Of a stretch of 64,000 nucleotides of DNA, positions 53,251-62,192 are shown one piece after another. A model generated the notes under the pieces. It saw nothing but the letters and a program-made list of their open reading frames with translations. It searched no databases and was not told the DNA's origin. The stretch comes from Allocoprococcus comes. GTDB taxonomy: Bacteria; Bacillota; Clostridia; Lachnospirales; Lachnospiraceae. The stretch lies in NCBI RefSeq assembly GCF_013300725.1, contig NZ_JAAIMM010000001.1, positions 180,795-244,794 on the forward strand. Direction: 5' to 3'. The translations under genes were made by a program, and so were the position numbers. Numbering within the stretch: the first letter of the stretch is position 1; every line of letters starts with the position of its first letter.

Positions 53251-53856
53251 ATGACAGATAATAGAATCATTCGTATACTCACGACATTATGTGATTTCCT
53301 TATTTTGAATATTTTGTGGTTGGTATGTTCAGTACCTGTTATTACAGCAGGGGCGTCCACAACCGCATTATATTCTGTAATGTTTAAAATTATAAAGAAG
53401 GAAGAAGGGTATATTATAAAAAGCTTTTTAAAAGCATTTCGTCAAAATTTTAAGCAAAGTACAATTATCTGGCTTTTGTTAATTGGGACAGGATGTATTG
53501 TTGGATATGACTGGTATATAGCAGTAATATATATCAAGTTGGACCAACAGATAATAAATATTCTGGTAGCCGGAATCATCATATTTTTATTATGGGGATG
53601 GATATTTGTATTTCCGCTGATAGCCTGTTTTGAAAATACAGTAAAGAATATGATAAAAAATGCTTTTTTAATACCAATATCACAACTGCCGTATGCAGTA
53701 ATTATTATATTATTTGATATTGTGTGTATTGGAGGAACGCTTTATAATTACAGAACTCTTTTTTATGGAAGTATATTCTGGAGTAGTATAGGCGGAAGCC
53801 TTCTGGCATATGTGAATTCTATTTTTATGAGTAAAATATTTGAACCATATAGGTAA
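53251..53856 (+). CDS. YesL/DUF624-family membrane protein
   Basis: The 201-residue protein has about five membrane segments and the DUF624 pattern (LNILWLVCSVPVITAGASTTALYSV near the start, quoted in part as CSVPVITAGASTTALY). YesL-like proteins are usually next to sugar ABC transporters with MsmX-type ATPases and may help the importer. It starts 9 nt after the deglycase stop with no clear ribosome site, so it is probably translated by coupling. It ends the operon. Confidence 0.85.
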   Translation: MTDNRIIRILTTLCDFLILNILWLVCSVPVITAGASTTALYSVMFKIIKKEEGYIIKSFLKAFRQNFKQSTIIWLLLIGTGCIVGYDWYIAVIYIKLDQQIINILVAGIIIFLLWGWIFVFPLIACFENTVKNMIKNAFLIPISQLPYAVIIILFDIVCIGGTLYNYRTLFYGSIFWSSIGGSLLAYVNSIFMSKIFEPYR

Positions 53857-53857
53857 T

Positions 53858-53907
53858 AAAACTCTCTTATGAAAGATCGTTAAATCATTCATAAGAGAGT
53901 TTTTTAA
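53858..53907. terminator. Bidirectional terminator between the fructosamine operon and the YhgE pair
   Basis: A 16-bp perfect stem (53858-53873 with 53888-53903) has A-runs on the left and T-runs on the right, so it can stop transcription from both converging operons. Confidence 0.9.
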
Positions 53908-53937
53908 TGTAAATGTAAAAGACAAGTACTTCTATAT

Positions 53938-56118
53938 TTACATAATCTTCGTCTCTTCCAGTTTTTCTGAGAACGCCTCATTCACCTTAATGATCGGCTT
54001 CCTGAGCACCAGTCCCACGATCAGGGATACAACAAGGAAGATACAAAGCTTTCCAAGATCGATCCAGTAATCCATACCGTAAAGCCCACCGACAGCTTCA
54101 CGCAGGGCTGCCATACTGTGGGTAAACGGCAGTAGCGGATATACCGCTTTGAAGAATCCCGGGGCAACCTCGATTGGGAAGGTTCCACCGGTTCCGGCTA
54201 CCTGCATAACCAGAAGCACAACACTGATTGCTTTTCCGATATCTCCAAAGGAGACAGTCAGCGTGTAAATGATGTTGACATATACGATGCTTGATACCCA
54301 TCCGGCAAGGAGAAAGAGGAACGGGTGCTCGCACTGGATACCAAGGTAGAACAGATCACCGAGGCAGATCAGAGTACTCTGCAAAAGTCCAAGGCTCAGG
54401 AAGATAAGGTATCTTCCAAGATAAATCTGATGGAGCTTCAGATGCTTAAGTCCGGTGGTGCCGTTTTCGGATACAGTGACCTTGAGCATGGCAACCAGGA
54501 CAATTCCGCCGATCCAGATGGAAAGTGTAGAGTAGAATGGTGCCATGGAAGAACCGTAATTTTCAATCGGGTACACTTTGTTGGTCTTAAGCTCTACCGG
54601 TGCGGCGAGGAAAGAACTGATACTGTCCTTATCGCCGGAAATCAGATCTTCCAGTTCGGAGAAATCGCCGGTTGCTTCCATCTGACCAAGTCTGGAGATG
54701 GTATCTGTGATCTTTGAGGAAGCTGTTTTCAAAAGCTCAGAAGAGGTTTCCAGAGCCTTCTGAATCTGCGACAGATCAGAGCCGGCTGAAGAAGCAAGGG
54801 TATAGATTCCATCTGCACTTACACCGAGCTGGGAGAGCAGTCCGGACAGGTCATTTTTGGTGGAACCAAGAGAGCCGGACAGCTGTTTTAAAGAAGCAGA
54901 TACATTGGTTTCATAGTCGGATTTGACAGCTGCAATTCCGGAAATACTGGAGCTGATCAGATCATCCAGCTCTTTTTTAGAGGTTGTTACATTGCCTGCT
55001 GTATCCCGCAGAGAGGAAGCTGCGTTCGTGAGTTTATCACGAAGTTCTTCCTGAACCGCAATGGAATCGTCTAATTTAGCAAGAATCGGTGCGGTAAGAT
55101 CAGACAACTCCGGGTGTGCATCTGCAATCTGTGCAATGCTGTCACGGATTCCCTGGTAAGACTGTACGATCGCATTGACGCGGCTTCCAAGAAGATCAAG
55201 GGTGCTGGCAACAGAAGAAGCATCCTGTGACTGTGACTGGAATGCCTGATCGATCGTCTGTGACATCTGTTCGTAAAAGCTTTTGGTAGAGGTCAGTGCA
55301 GCATTGATTCCGTCTGTAGCTCCGTCCAGAGTTTCCTGAATCCCGGAGAAGGACTGCTGTGTACCGGAAAGCGTATCTGCATTTGCAGAAGCCTGTTCTT
55401 TCGTTGCTTTTAAGAATTCGGCAGTTGTGTCCAGAAGCTGCTGCGCAGAATCGGTCATCTGTGAGAAGGAATGCAGGGTCGTCGAAGAGGCAGACAGATC
55501 AGAACCGATTTTATTCAGATTTGTGATCAGTGTGCCTGCAAGCTCATCCGAATCCCTGGAGTCTGCGGTATTTGCAACAGTCTGGAGCGCGGTCAGCACC
55601 GTATCGGAAATGGTTTCGATAAATACTTCGTTGACCTGTGTCTGGACTGCGGTTGCTCCTTTGTCTGTTACCTTCGGCGCAATGGCATTTTCTTTTGCAT
55701 TGGAGTAATAGGTAATCTCCGGTTTTTTAATATCACTGGAAAATACACTCATCAGGTTCGTACTGAAATCTTCCGGGATTACGATTTCTGCGTAATATTC
55801 TCCGGATTTTACACCCTTCATTGCTTTACTTTTGGTTGTAAATACCCAGTTGAGCTGTGTATTCTCCCGAAGAGCAGACAATACCTGATCGCCAAGATTC
55901 AGCTGGAGCGGGATCAGGTTTCCGGTATAGCCTTCATCTACGCTTGCTACGGCAACCTTCAGATTCCCCGTATTCCCATAGGGATCCCAGCTTGCCGCAA
56001 TGTTGAACCATGCATAAAGGCAGGGAACCACTGTGACGCCGAGAACGACGATCAGCGCAATGACATTTGTTCTTATTTTCCGGATATCTCTTGTGAAGAT
56101 GGTCCATATATTTCTCAT
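53938..56118 (-). CDS. YhgE/Pip-family membrane protein (second of pair)
   Basis: The 726-residue protein has an N-terminal membrane segment followed by the YhgE/Pip signature NIAASWDPYGNTGNLKVAV (about 38-56). A long helical coiled region follows (about 180-510), and then six ABC-2-like membrane segments (about 530-710). Relatives include the phage-infection protein Pip and the ESX-type secretion factor EsaA/YueB. Here there are no ESX genes nearby. It overlaps the upstream paralogue by 4 nt (ATGA), so both are translated together and may form a heteromer. Confidence 0.85.
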   Translation of the reverse strand: MRNIWTIFTRDIRKIRTNVIALIVVLGVTVVPCLYAWFNIAASWDPYGNTGNLKVAVASVDEGYTGNLIPLQLNLGDQVLSALRENTQLNWVFTTKSKAMKGVKSGEYYAEIVIPEDFSTNLMSVFSSDIKKPEITYYSNAKENAIAPKVTDKGATAVQTQVNEVFIETISDTVLTALQTVANTADSRDSDELAGTLITNLNKIGSDLSASSTTLHSFSQMTDSAQQLLDTTAEFLKATKEQASANADTLSGTQQSFSGIQETLDGATDGINAALTSTKSFYEQMSQTIDQAFQSQSQDASSVASTLDLLGSRVNAIVQSYQGIRDSIAQIADAHPELSDLTAPILAKLDDSIAVQEELRDKLTNAASSLRDTAGNVTTSKKELDDLISSSISGIAAVKSDYETNVSASLKQLSGSLGSTKNDLSGLLSQLGVSADGIYTLASSAGSDLSQIQKALETSSELLKTASSKITDTISRLGQMEATGDFSELEDLISGDKDSISSFLAAPVELKTNKVYPIENYGSSMAPFYSTLSIWIGGIVLVAMLKVTVSENGTTGLKHLKLHQIYLGRYLIFLSLGLLQSTLICLGDLFYLGIQCEHPFLFLLAGWVSSIVYVNIIYTLTVSFGDIGKAISVVLLVMQVAGTGGTFPIEVAPGFFKAVYPLLPFTHSMAALREAVGGLYGMDYWIDLGKLCIFLVVSLIVGLVLRKPIIKVNEAFSEKLEETKIM

Positions 56119-58655
56119 TCGTCTTTTCCCTCCTTTACTTTTTTAAGAAATTCTTCTTCAGACAGATGGATATAGGAAAGCTGTCTGGAGGTCTTGTCGT
56201 GAATATATTCCACACAGATCAGATAGACGGCGAGTACGATCAGGGAAATGATCCACAGTGTCAGGTATACGATCTTGGATTCCAGGCCGAACATCAGAAG
56301 AAGAAAAATCAGCGGAATTACAAGGATCAGGATAAAACCGGTACGGATCAGCTTTGGATACCGTTTTTCGAACCGGTTGGCACGTTGGATAAAATCAGCC
56401 CGTCCGTCTTCGTCCTGCATCATGGTTTTCATCATCAGTGTAAGCTGTGGGCGGGAGAGCTCCCCGGTTGCAGTCTCTCCCAACATCAGGTCTGTTTCGG
56501 CAAGACGTTTGTCGAACAGATGGTTCAGATTCATCAGAAGTGGTCTCAGTACCAGTCCGATGAAGAATGCAAGGAGAAGGAAAAGCAGCAGGGTCAGCAG
56601 ATCCTTTGCGTAGTTATTTTTGTAAAATCCGGCAATGCATTCACGCATAGCGCCAATTCCGTAAGAGAACGGAAGAAGCGGGTGCAGTCTCTGGAAAAAG
56701 ACCGGTGTCATCTCGATTGGGTAGGTTCCGGAAGAACCTGGGATCTGCAGGATGACCAGAACAACGGCAAGCGCTTTTCCGATATGCTTGAAGGTAAGTG
56801 CCATTGCGTAGATCAGGTTGACGTATACAAAAGAGCAGAGCATACCGGCACATACAAATGCAACCGGGTGGACACACTGTACTTTCAGAAGCAGTAGATC
56901 TCCTATGCACACAATGAATCCCTGGATCAGTCCGGCCACGACAAAGAGCATCCAACGTCCGAAATAAGCAGTTGTCGGAGTAAAACGGGAAATGGTTTCG
57001 TCTTTGTCTACTTCCTGTTTCAGGATGGATACCAGGATCAGTCCGCCAACCCAGAGTGCCAGATTAGTGTAGAACGGAGTCATTCCGGAGCCGTAATTTT
57101 CCACATCATAAAGTACCTTTGAATTGATCGAAACCGGTGAGGACATAAAATCAGAAATGGAATCTGAGTCGATGCCTTCCAGTGAGATCAGATGCTGGTA
57201 GGTTTCGGAGCTCTGCAGAGCTTTTAGGTCAGCGGTAATATTTTCCAGAGCAGTATCTACGCTTTCAAGAGTTCCTCCGGTCTGACCAAGTGCGTCTGCA
57301 CTTTCGTTTAAACTGCTCTTTAACTGGGTAAGGATCACCTTTAACTGTGTGATCGTCGGATTTACACCGGTTAAAGTAAAAGAAAGGCTTCCGCTTAATG
57401 TGGCAAGCCCGTCAAGTGACTGGTTCAGCTGTGGCAGAAGCGACTGGTTCAGACTGCTTCTGTAATTCTGCAGAGACTGTCGGTTCTGGGCAGTGAGTGT
57501 CTCAAGAGAACTTCTGGTATTACTTGCTGTAGTCAGTGCATTTCCTATGCTGGAATTGCTGTTCCCAAGAGAATCAATGAGTTCCTGAAGAGAAGCATTC
57601 TGTGCCTGGAGTTCTGCAATTTTTTCGCTGACGATACCGGACAGGGAAGAATCACTTCCGATCTGCTGCTGAAGGGCGGCAAGCTTTTCCAGAATTTCTG
57701 CATTTTTCTTATTTAAAGAGCTGGCAGAAGAAATACTGTCTCCGATCGCAGTGTTGACCTGTGTGGCTTTTGTCTCAAAAGTTTCGAGCTTTAAGGCTAC
57801 GGAGGTGTAGACATTATTTAAAAGCGTCTCGCCATCTGACAGGCTGGTAGAAAATTCTGTGGAAAAGGTTCCGATTGCTGTCCGGCTGGTGGCAAGCAGA
57901 TCTGATGAATCTGCAAGGGCAGCAGAACCGGAAGAGACAACAGCATTTACAGAGTCCAGTGTTTTCAGAGTGTCATCGATCAAAGAACCGGAGTCTTTTA
58001 CCGTAGCCTGGAAATCCTTCAGGGCGTTCTGATAGTCAGCAAGATTCTTACGGGTATCGGTAAGCGCCTGCATCAGCGTAGAATTTGTTCCGTCAAGCTT
58101 GCCGGTCAGTGTACCGGCCGATTTCTGCACGATCTTCGCAATGGAGTCAGCGGCAACGGACGAAAAGGTGTCATTGATCTGCTGCTGAATCGTGCTTGCG
58201 CCGGTGGCGGTGATCTTCGGAGCGATCGCATTTTTCTTTTCATTAATATAATAGTCGAGCTGCGGCTGCTTTAAATCCCCGGAAAGGATGCTGAGGAGAG
58301 ACTCACTGAAATCCTCCGGGATTACAATGGCAGCGTAGTATTTGCCGGAACGGACACCGCTTTTGGCTTTCTTTTCATCAACAAAGGTCCAGCCAAGCTG
58401 ATGATTTTCTTTCAGATTCTGTACGATGGTGGCTCCGGCATTCAGATCCATCGAACCGGTGTGTCCGCCGGTGTCACAGTTTGCAATTGCTACTTTCACA
58501 TTCTGTGTATTACCGTAAGGGTCCATGTTGGCGGCAATGTTGAACCATGCATAGAGAGAAGGGAGAATGCAGACTCCCACCATGACGAGAGCAGCAGCAG
58601 GGCTACGTAAGAGTCTCTTTAAATCTCTCTGAAATATTTGAAGCACTTTCTTCAT
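56115..58655 (-). CDS. YhgE/Pip-family membrane protein (first of pair)
   Basis: The 846-residue protein has the same plan as its neighbour: N-terminal membrane segment, NIAANMDPYGNTQNVKVAI signature (about 36-54), a coiled-coil region with many Ser, Asn and Gln (about 170-520) and C-terminal ABC-2-like membrane segments. It then has an extra ~110-residue tail with two more membrane segments. The start at 58655 follows AGGAGG on the minus strand (58661-58666); a longer reading from 58730 lacks a ribosome site. Function is unknown; export or envelope roles are likely. Confidence 0.85.
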   Translation of the reverse strand: MKKVLQIFQRDLKRLLRSPAAALVMVGVCILPSLYAWFNIAANMDPYGNTQNVKVAIANCDTGGHTGSMDLNAGATIVQNLKENHQLGWTFVDEKKAKSGVRSGKYYAAIVIPEDFSESLLSILSGDLKQPQLDYYINEKKNAIAPKITATGASTIQQQINDTFSSVAADSIAKIVQKSAGTLTGKLDGTNSTLMQALTDTRKNLADYQNALKDFQATVKDSGSLIDDTLKTLDSVNAVVSSGSAALADSSDLLATSRTAIGTFSTEFSTSLSDGETLLNNVYTSVALKLETFETKATQVNTAIGDSISSASSLNKKNAEILEKLAALQQQIGSDSSLSGIVSEKIAELQAQNASLQELIDSLGNSNSSIGNALTTASNTRSSLETLTAQNRQSLQNYRSSLNQSLLPQLNQSLDGLATLSGSLSFTLTGVNPTITQLKVILTQLKSSLNESADALGQTGGTLESVDTALENITADLKALQSSETYQHLISLEGIDSDSISDFMSSPVSINSKVLYDVENYGSGMTPFYTNLALWVGGLILVSILKQEVDKDETISRFTPTTAYFGRWMLFVVAGLIQGFIVCIGDLLLLKVQCVHPVAFVCAGMLCSFVYVNLIYAMALTFKHIGKALAVVLVILQIPGSSGTYPIEMTPVFFQRLHPLLPFSYGIGAMRECIAGFYKNNYAKDLLTLLLFLLLAFFIGLVLRPLLMNLNHLFDKRLAETDLMLGETATGELSRPQLTLMMKTMMQDEDGRADFIQRANRFEKRYPKLIRTGFILILVIPLIFLLLMFGLESKIVYLTLWIISLIVLAVYLICVEYIHDKTSRQLSYIHLSEEEFLKKVKEGKDE

Positions 58656-58700
58656 GTGAACCTCCTGTGTAATGTCGTTAATAGTGCCAGTATTGAGAAT

Positions 58701-58729
58701 AGTATAGCAAAAAGTGTGGAAAAAATCCA
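58701..58729 (-). promoter_or_regulatory. Candidate promoter of the YhgE pair
   Basis: On the minus strand TGGATT (58729-58724) and TATACT (58706-58701) are spaced by 17 nt, about 45 nt before the start codon. The -35 match is only partial. Confidence 0.4.
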
Positions 58730-58822
58730 TGAGAAAAAATGACGTTCGGTCAGAAATACAATCTGGATAAAGTTAAGCGTAAGATGATATTTGAAAAAAC
58801 AGTGTTTTATGATATTCTATAT

Positions 58823-58867
58823 TTAACCTATATTATTCACAGCTGTGCCGTGAATAATATAGGTTAA
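58823..58867 (+). repeat. 18-bp perfect inverted repeat with 9-nt loop
   Basis: TTAACCTATATTATTCAC (58823-58840) is repeated inverted at 58850-58867. The loop AGCTGTGCC adds a CACAGCTGTG palindrome. It lies between the divergent YhgE and M20 genes, just before a gene remnant. It may be a terminator-like hairpin, a regulator site or the end of a small mobile element. Confidence 0.75.
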
Positions 58868-58896
58868 GTAATATTTTAGAACAAATTAAAATAGTA

Positions 58897-59052
58897 TTGG
58901 TGATTTATGGAATTGTCATAATTATACATATGGTTTCTATTGGAAGCAAACTTCCGGATTTAGCAAAGTCGACAGTGGTAAGCTTTGTAATGGGAGTGAT
59001 TGCGATTACATTGAAAAATGTTGTGAAAAACCTAATATTATCTTATCTTTAA
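58897..59052 (+). pseudogene. C-terminal remnant of a membrane-protein gene
   Basis: An open frame of 51 codons (TTG at 58897 or GTG at 58900, stop at 59050-59052) encodes a hydrophobic segment (IVIIIHMVSIGSKLPDLAKS and FVMGVIAITLKNVVKN). It ends right before the M20 gene. No ribosome site is seen and the frame starts just after the 18-bp inverted repeat, as if the rest of the gene had been removed. The family is not recognised. Confidence 0.4.
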
Positions 59053-59097
59053 AAGGAATGATCTAAAACCATACAGATAAAATGAGAGGTGAAGAAT

Positions 59098-60237
59098 ATG
59101 GATAATTTAGAATTAATGAAACAGGAAATCAGTAATCTTGCAAAAGAGAAAAAGGAAGAATTTGAAAAAGTAAGTGATTATATTTTTGCAAACCCTGAAC
59201 TGGCATTTAAAGAATATAAATCACAGGAAGCACTTTGCAAACTGTTGGAAAGCCATGGCTTTGTTGTTAAACGAGGAATTGCAGAAATGCCGACGTCTTT
59301 TGAAGCAGTTTTTGATTCTGGAAAACCAGGGAAAACAGTAGCACTTATGGGAGAATATGATTGTCTTCCAGAAATCGGACATGGTTGTGGACATAATCTG
59401 ATCGGAACATCAGCAGCCGGTGCAGGAATTGTATTAAAGGAAGTTATGGAAAAGCATGAGATAGGTGGCGTGTTAAAAGTATTAGGTACTCCGGCCGAAG
59501 AAAAGGGCAGTGGCAAAGCGATTATGGTTCGCCATGGAGTATTTGAAGGAGTTGATGCTGCACTTCTGATGCATCCGGGTGATGAATCTATGCCGGATGA
59601 TATTTCTTTTGCAGCAATTACATTGGAATTCACCTTCAAAGGAAAACCGGCCCATGCGGCAGCTTGCCCATGGAAGGGAGCAAATGCACTGAGTGGAGTT
59701 CAGTTAATGTTCCATGCGGTTGATATGATGCGCTTACATTTTAAAGATTACAGCAGAGTACACGGAATTATTACAGAAGGCGGAGTGGCCCATAATACTG
59801 TAACAGATGAAGCGAAAGCAGTATTTAATATTCGTTCACTGGAATATGATTATATGATGGAAATGGTTGGTGCTATTCGTGATTGTGCGAAAGGAGCGGC
59901 AATTGCAACCAGGACAGAAGTTGAAGAAAGACAGTTGGATGAAGTTATCAAAGATGTGCGTAATGATAAGAAATTGGTTCAGTATGTTCGTAAAAACATG
60001 GACTTTATTGGTGAAGAGTATATAGAGCGTGACCTGACTCAGGGAATCGGTTCGACTGATGTTGGAAATGTAACCCATGAAATACCGGCAATTCAGTTTT
60101 ATGTGAAATTGAAAGAGAATGTAGGGACACATACAAAAGAGTTTGCAGTAGCAGCAGGCGGAGAAGAAGGAAAAAGAAATCTGCATGCTTCCGTTCAGCT
60201 CTTGGCAATGAGTGCATTGGATGTATTAAGTGAGTAA
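59098..60237 (+). CDS. M20-family amidohydrolase
   Basis: The 379-residue protein has the M20 metal site: GEYDCLPEIGHGCGHNLIG (about 82-100, with the family Cys/His ligands), PAEEKGSGKA (about 129-138) and the dimerisation domain (about 170-285). It most resembles amidohydrolases such as aminobenzoyl-glutamate or N-acyl-amino-acid hydrolases. The ATG at 59098 has GAGAGGTG at 7 nt; an upstream GTG lies inside that ribosome site. It stands alone before a long terminator, so its substrate is not indicated by neighbours. Confidence 0.88.
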   Translation: MDNLELMKQEISNLAKEKKEEFEKVSDYIFANPELAFKEYKSQEALCKLLESHGFVVKRGIAEMPTSFEAVFDSGKPGKTVALMGEYDCLPEIGHGCGHNLIGTSAAGAGIVLKEVMEKHEIGGVLKVLGTPAEEKGSGKAIMVRHGVFEGVDAALLMHPGDESMPDDISFAAITLEFTFKGKPAHAAACPWKGANALSGVQLMFHAVDMMRLHFKDYSRVHGIITEGGVAHNTVTDEAKAVFNIRSLEYDYMMEMVGAIRDCAKGAAIATRTEVEERQLDEVIKDVRNDKKLVQYVRKNMDFIGEEYIERDLTQGIGSTDVGNVTHEIPAIQFYVKLKENVGTHTKEFAVAAGGEEGKRNLHASVQLLAMSALDVLSE

Positions 60238-60242
60238 ATAGA

Positions 60243-60290
60243 AAGTGTATCATTTTTTAGAGAGTTCTAAAAAGTGATACACTTTTTTTG
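60243..60290 (+). terminator. Intrinsic terminator after the M20 gene
   Basis: A 19-bp stem (60243-60261 with 60266-60284, one G-U pair) has a 4-nt loop and a T-run. Confidence 0.95.
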
Positions 60291-60356
60291 AAATATTGTC
60301 TTGAATGAATATTTCGCATTTGTTTAAAAATTCTTTAGAAATGCCCTTTCCATATC

Positions 60357-60374
60357 TTAACAATCTCCTGTTAA
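60357..60374 (+). promoter_or_regulatory. Short inverted repeat TTAACA-N6-TGTTAA before the glycolipid genes
   Basis: The perfect 6-bp arms lie about 40 nt before the glycosyltransferase start, next to TATGCT (60377-60382), a possible -10 box. It could be an operator overlapping the promoter. Confidence 0.35.
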
Positions 60375-60411
60375 ACTATGCTCATAAAAAGATAACGGGA
60401 GGAATTAATAA

Positions 60412-61584
60412 ATGAGAGTATTGATTACAACAGACTGGTACGAACCGGTTATAAACGGTGTTGTTACTTCAGTTATGAATCTTTCCAGACAGCTAAGAGA
60501 AAGAGGACATGAAGTAAAAATTCTTACATTATCAAGAACATGCCATTCTTATATAGAAGGCGATGTGGTTTATGCAGGATCAATTGGACTTGGATGCATT
60601 TATCCGCAGGCAAGATTAAAAATTCCAAAGGCAGCAGGTGACTATATGGAAATGTTGCTTGAGTGGAAACCGGATATTGTGCATTCACAGTGTGAATTTT
60701 CCACATTTTTCTTAGCGAAAAAGATCGCATCTGAGCTTCACGTTCCGATTGTACATACGTACCATACGGTTTATGAGGATTATACCCATTATTTTTCACC
60801 GCAGAAAGTATGGGGAAGAAATATTGTGCAGTTGATGACAAAGAAACTTGCAAATGCGGTAGAAACCCTAATTGCACCCAGTGATAAGATCCGTAAGATA
60901 TTGGAAGGATATCAGGTGTCTTGTCCGGTGGAAGTTATTCCATCTGGAATCCATCTGGAAAAATATCAGCTATGTAAAAAAGAAGACTGGCGTAAAAAAA
61001 TCCGTATGCAGCTTGGTATATCGCAGGATGCACTGGTGTTGGTATATGTAGGCAGAATGGCAAAGGAAAAAAACATAGAAGAGCTTCTGGAATATCAGCA
61101 AGATGCAGGAAAATCCGGGGTGATTTTAGTCCTTGTAGGGGATGGACCATATCTTCCGGAGCTGAAAAAAAAGGTCGAAGAGCTAAAGCTCACTAAAAAT
61201 GTGATTTTTACGGGAATGATCACACCGGAAGAAGTAGGACGCTATTATCAGGCAGGAGATCTCTTTGTCAGTGCTTCTACCAGCGAGACACAGGGAATGA
61301 CTTATGCAGAAGCGCTTGCCGGCGGTATTCCACTCCTTTGCAGAAGAGACGGATGCCTGGAACAAGTTGTGACAGATGGGGAAAATGGATGGCAGTATGA
61401 TGAAAAAGAAGATTATCTTATGAGAATCCAAGAATGGAAGGGGATGGGTGAAAATGCAAGAGGCAGGATGCAAAACAAGGCTGTTATTTCAGCAGAAAAA
61501 TTTTCTTCCGGAAATTTTGCCGAAAGAGTGGAAAAAATCTATAAACAGCAAATACGAAAATACCGATATGAAAATGCAGCCTAA
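60412..61584 (+). CDS. GT4-family glycosyltransferase, diacylglycerol glucosyltransferase-like
   Basis: The 390-residue protein has the GT4 plan: N-terminal acceptor-binding domain starting MRVLITTDWYEPVINGVV (about 1-18), then VYVGRMAKEKNIEELL (about 205-220) and the donor-binding SASTSETQGMTYAEALAGG (about 286-304). It resembles enzymes making monoglucosyldiacylglycerol, the anchor of lipoteichoic acid or a membrane glycolipid. A GGGAGG site precedes the ATG. Two genes downstream a second GT4 enzyme could add the next sugar. Confidence 0.8.
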   Translation: MRVLITTDWYEPVINGVVTSVMNLSRQLRERGHEVKILTLSRTCHSYIEGDVVYAGSIGLGCIYPQARLKIPKAAGDYMEMLLEWKPDIVHSQCEFSTFFLAKKIASELHVPIVHTYHTVYEDYTHYFSPQKVWGRNIVQLMTKKLANAVETLIAPSDKIRKILEGYQVSCPVEVIPSGIHLEKYQLCKKEDWRKKIRMQLGISQDALVLVYVGRMAKEKNIEELLEYQQDAGKSGVILVLVGDGPYLPELKKKVEELKLTKNVIFTGMITPEEVGRYYQAGDLFVSASTSETQGMTYAEALAGGIPLLCRRDGCLEQVVTDGENGWQYDEKEDYLMRIQEWKGMGENARGRMQNKAVISAEKFSSGNFAERVEKIYKQQIRKYRYENAA

Positions 61585-62173
61585 GAAACAGAGAAATCTG
61601 ACTAGATTTTTTAATCTACTTTCGATAGCCGGACTGGCCGGATGTACGCTTCTTGCAATCTGGGCTTATAAAAGCGGCATTTTAAATTCGGTAGATTCTT
61701 TGCAGACATTTATCCGGAAATTCAGTTATACTGGAATGCTTGTTTTTATTCTGATCCAGGTTGTGCAGGTTATTATTCCAATCCTACCGGGTGGAGTCAG
61801 TTGCCTGGGTGGTGTGATCTTTTTTGGGCCGTGGCTAGGATTTCTTTATAATTATATTGGTATCTGCATAGGATCAATTGCAGTGTTTGGAATTTCAAAG
61901 ACAATAGGAAGGCCGGTTTTATACAAAATGTTTTCTGAAAAAATGATAGAAAAATATGATGGATGGACCCAGAAGGACGGTAAATTTTTGAAATTATTTG
62001 CACTTGCAATCTTTTTCCCGGTGGCACCGGATGATTTCTTGTGTTATCTTGCGGGAACTACAAAAATGACGTGGAAACAGTTTACAGCAGTTATTGTACT
62101 TGGAAAACCATTTTCTATTGCACTTTACAGTCTGGGGCTTACGACAGCATTTAAGATGTTATTTTCATTATAA
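61568..62173 (+). CDS. TVP38/TMEM64-family (DedA-like) membrane protein
   Basis: The 201-residue protein has five or six membrane segments, with the SNARE-associated/VTT domain motif PGGVSCLGGVIFFGPWLGF (about 80-98) and FFPVAPDDFLCYLAGTTKM (about 155-173). VTT-domain proteins include lipid scramblases and DedA transporters. The gene sits between two glycosyltransferases of the glycolipid type, so a role in moving their lipid product across the membrane is plausible. The ATG at 61568 overlaps the upstream gene by 17 nt. Confidence 0.85.
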   Translation: MKMQPKKQRNLTRFFNLLSIAGLAGCTLLAIWAYKSGILNSVDSLQTFIRKFSYTGMLVFILIQVVQVIIPILPGGVSCLGGVIFFGPWLGFLYNYIGICIGSIAVFGISKTIGRPVLYKMFSEKMIEKYDGWTQKDGKFLKLFALAIFFPVAPDDFLCYLAGTTKMTWKQFTAVIVLGKPFSIALYSLGLTTAFKMLFSL

Positions 62174-62192
62174 AAGGAATAGGGTAAAGATT

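Noticed and set aside
55471..56175. 234-residue + strand frame inside the YhgE gene
   Set aside because: It is opposite a long, recognisable YhgE/Pip protein and lacks a ribosome site.
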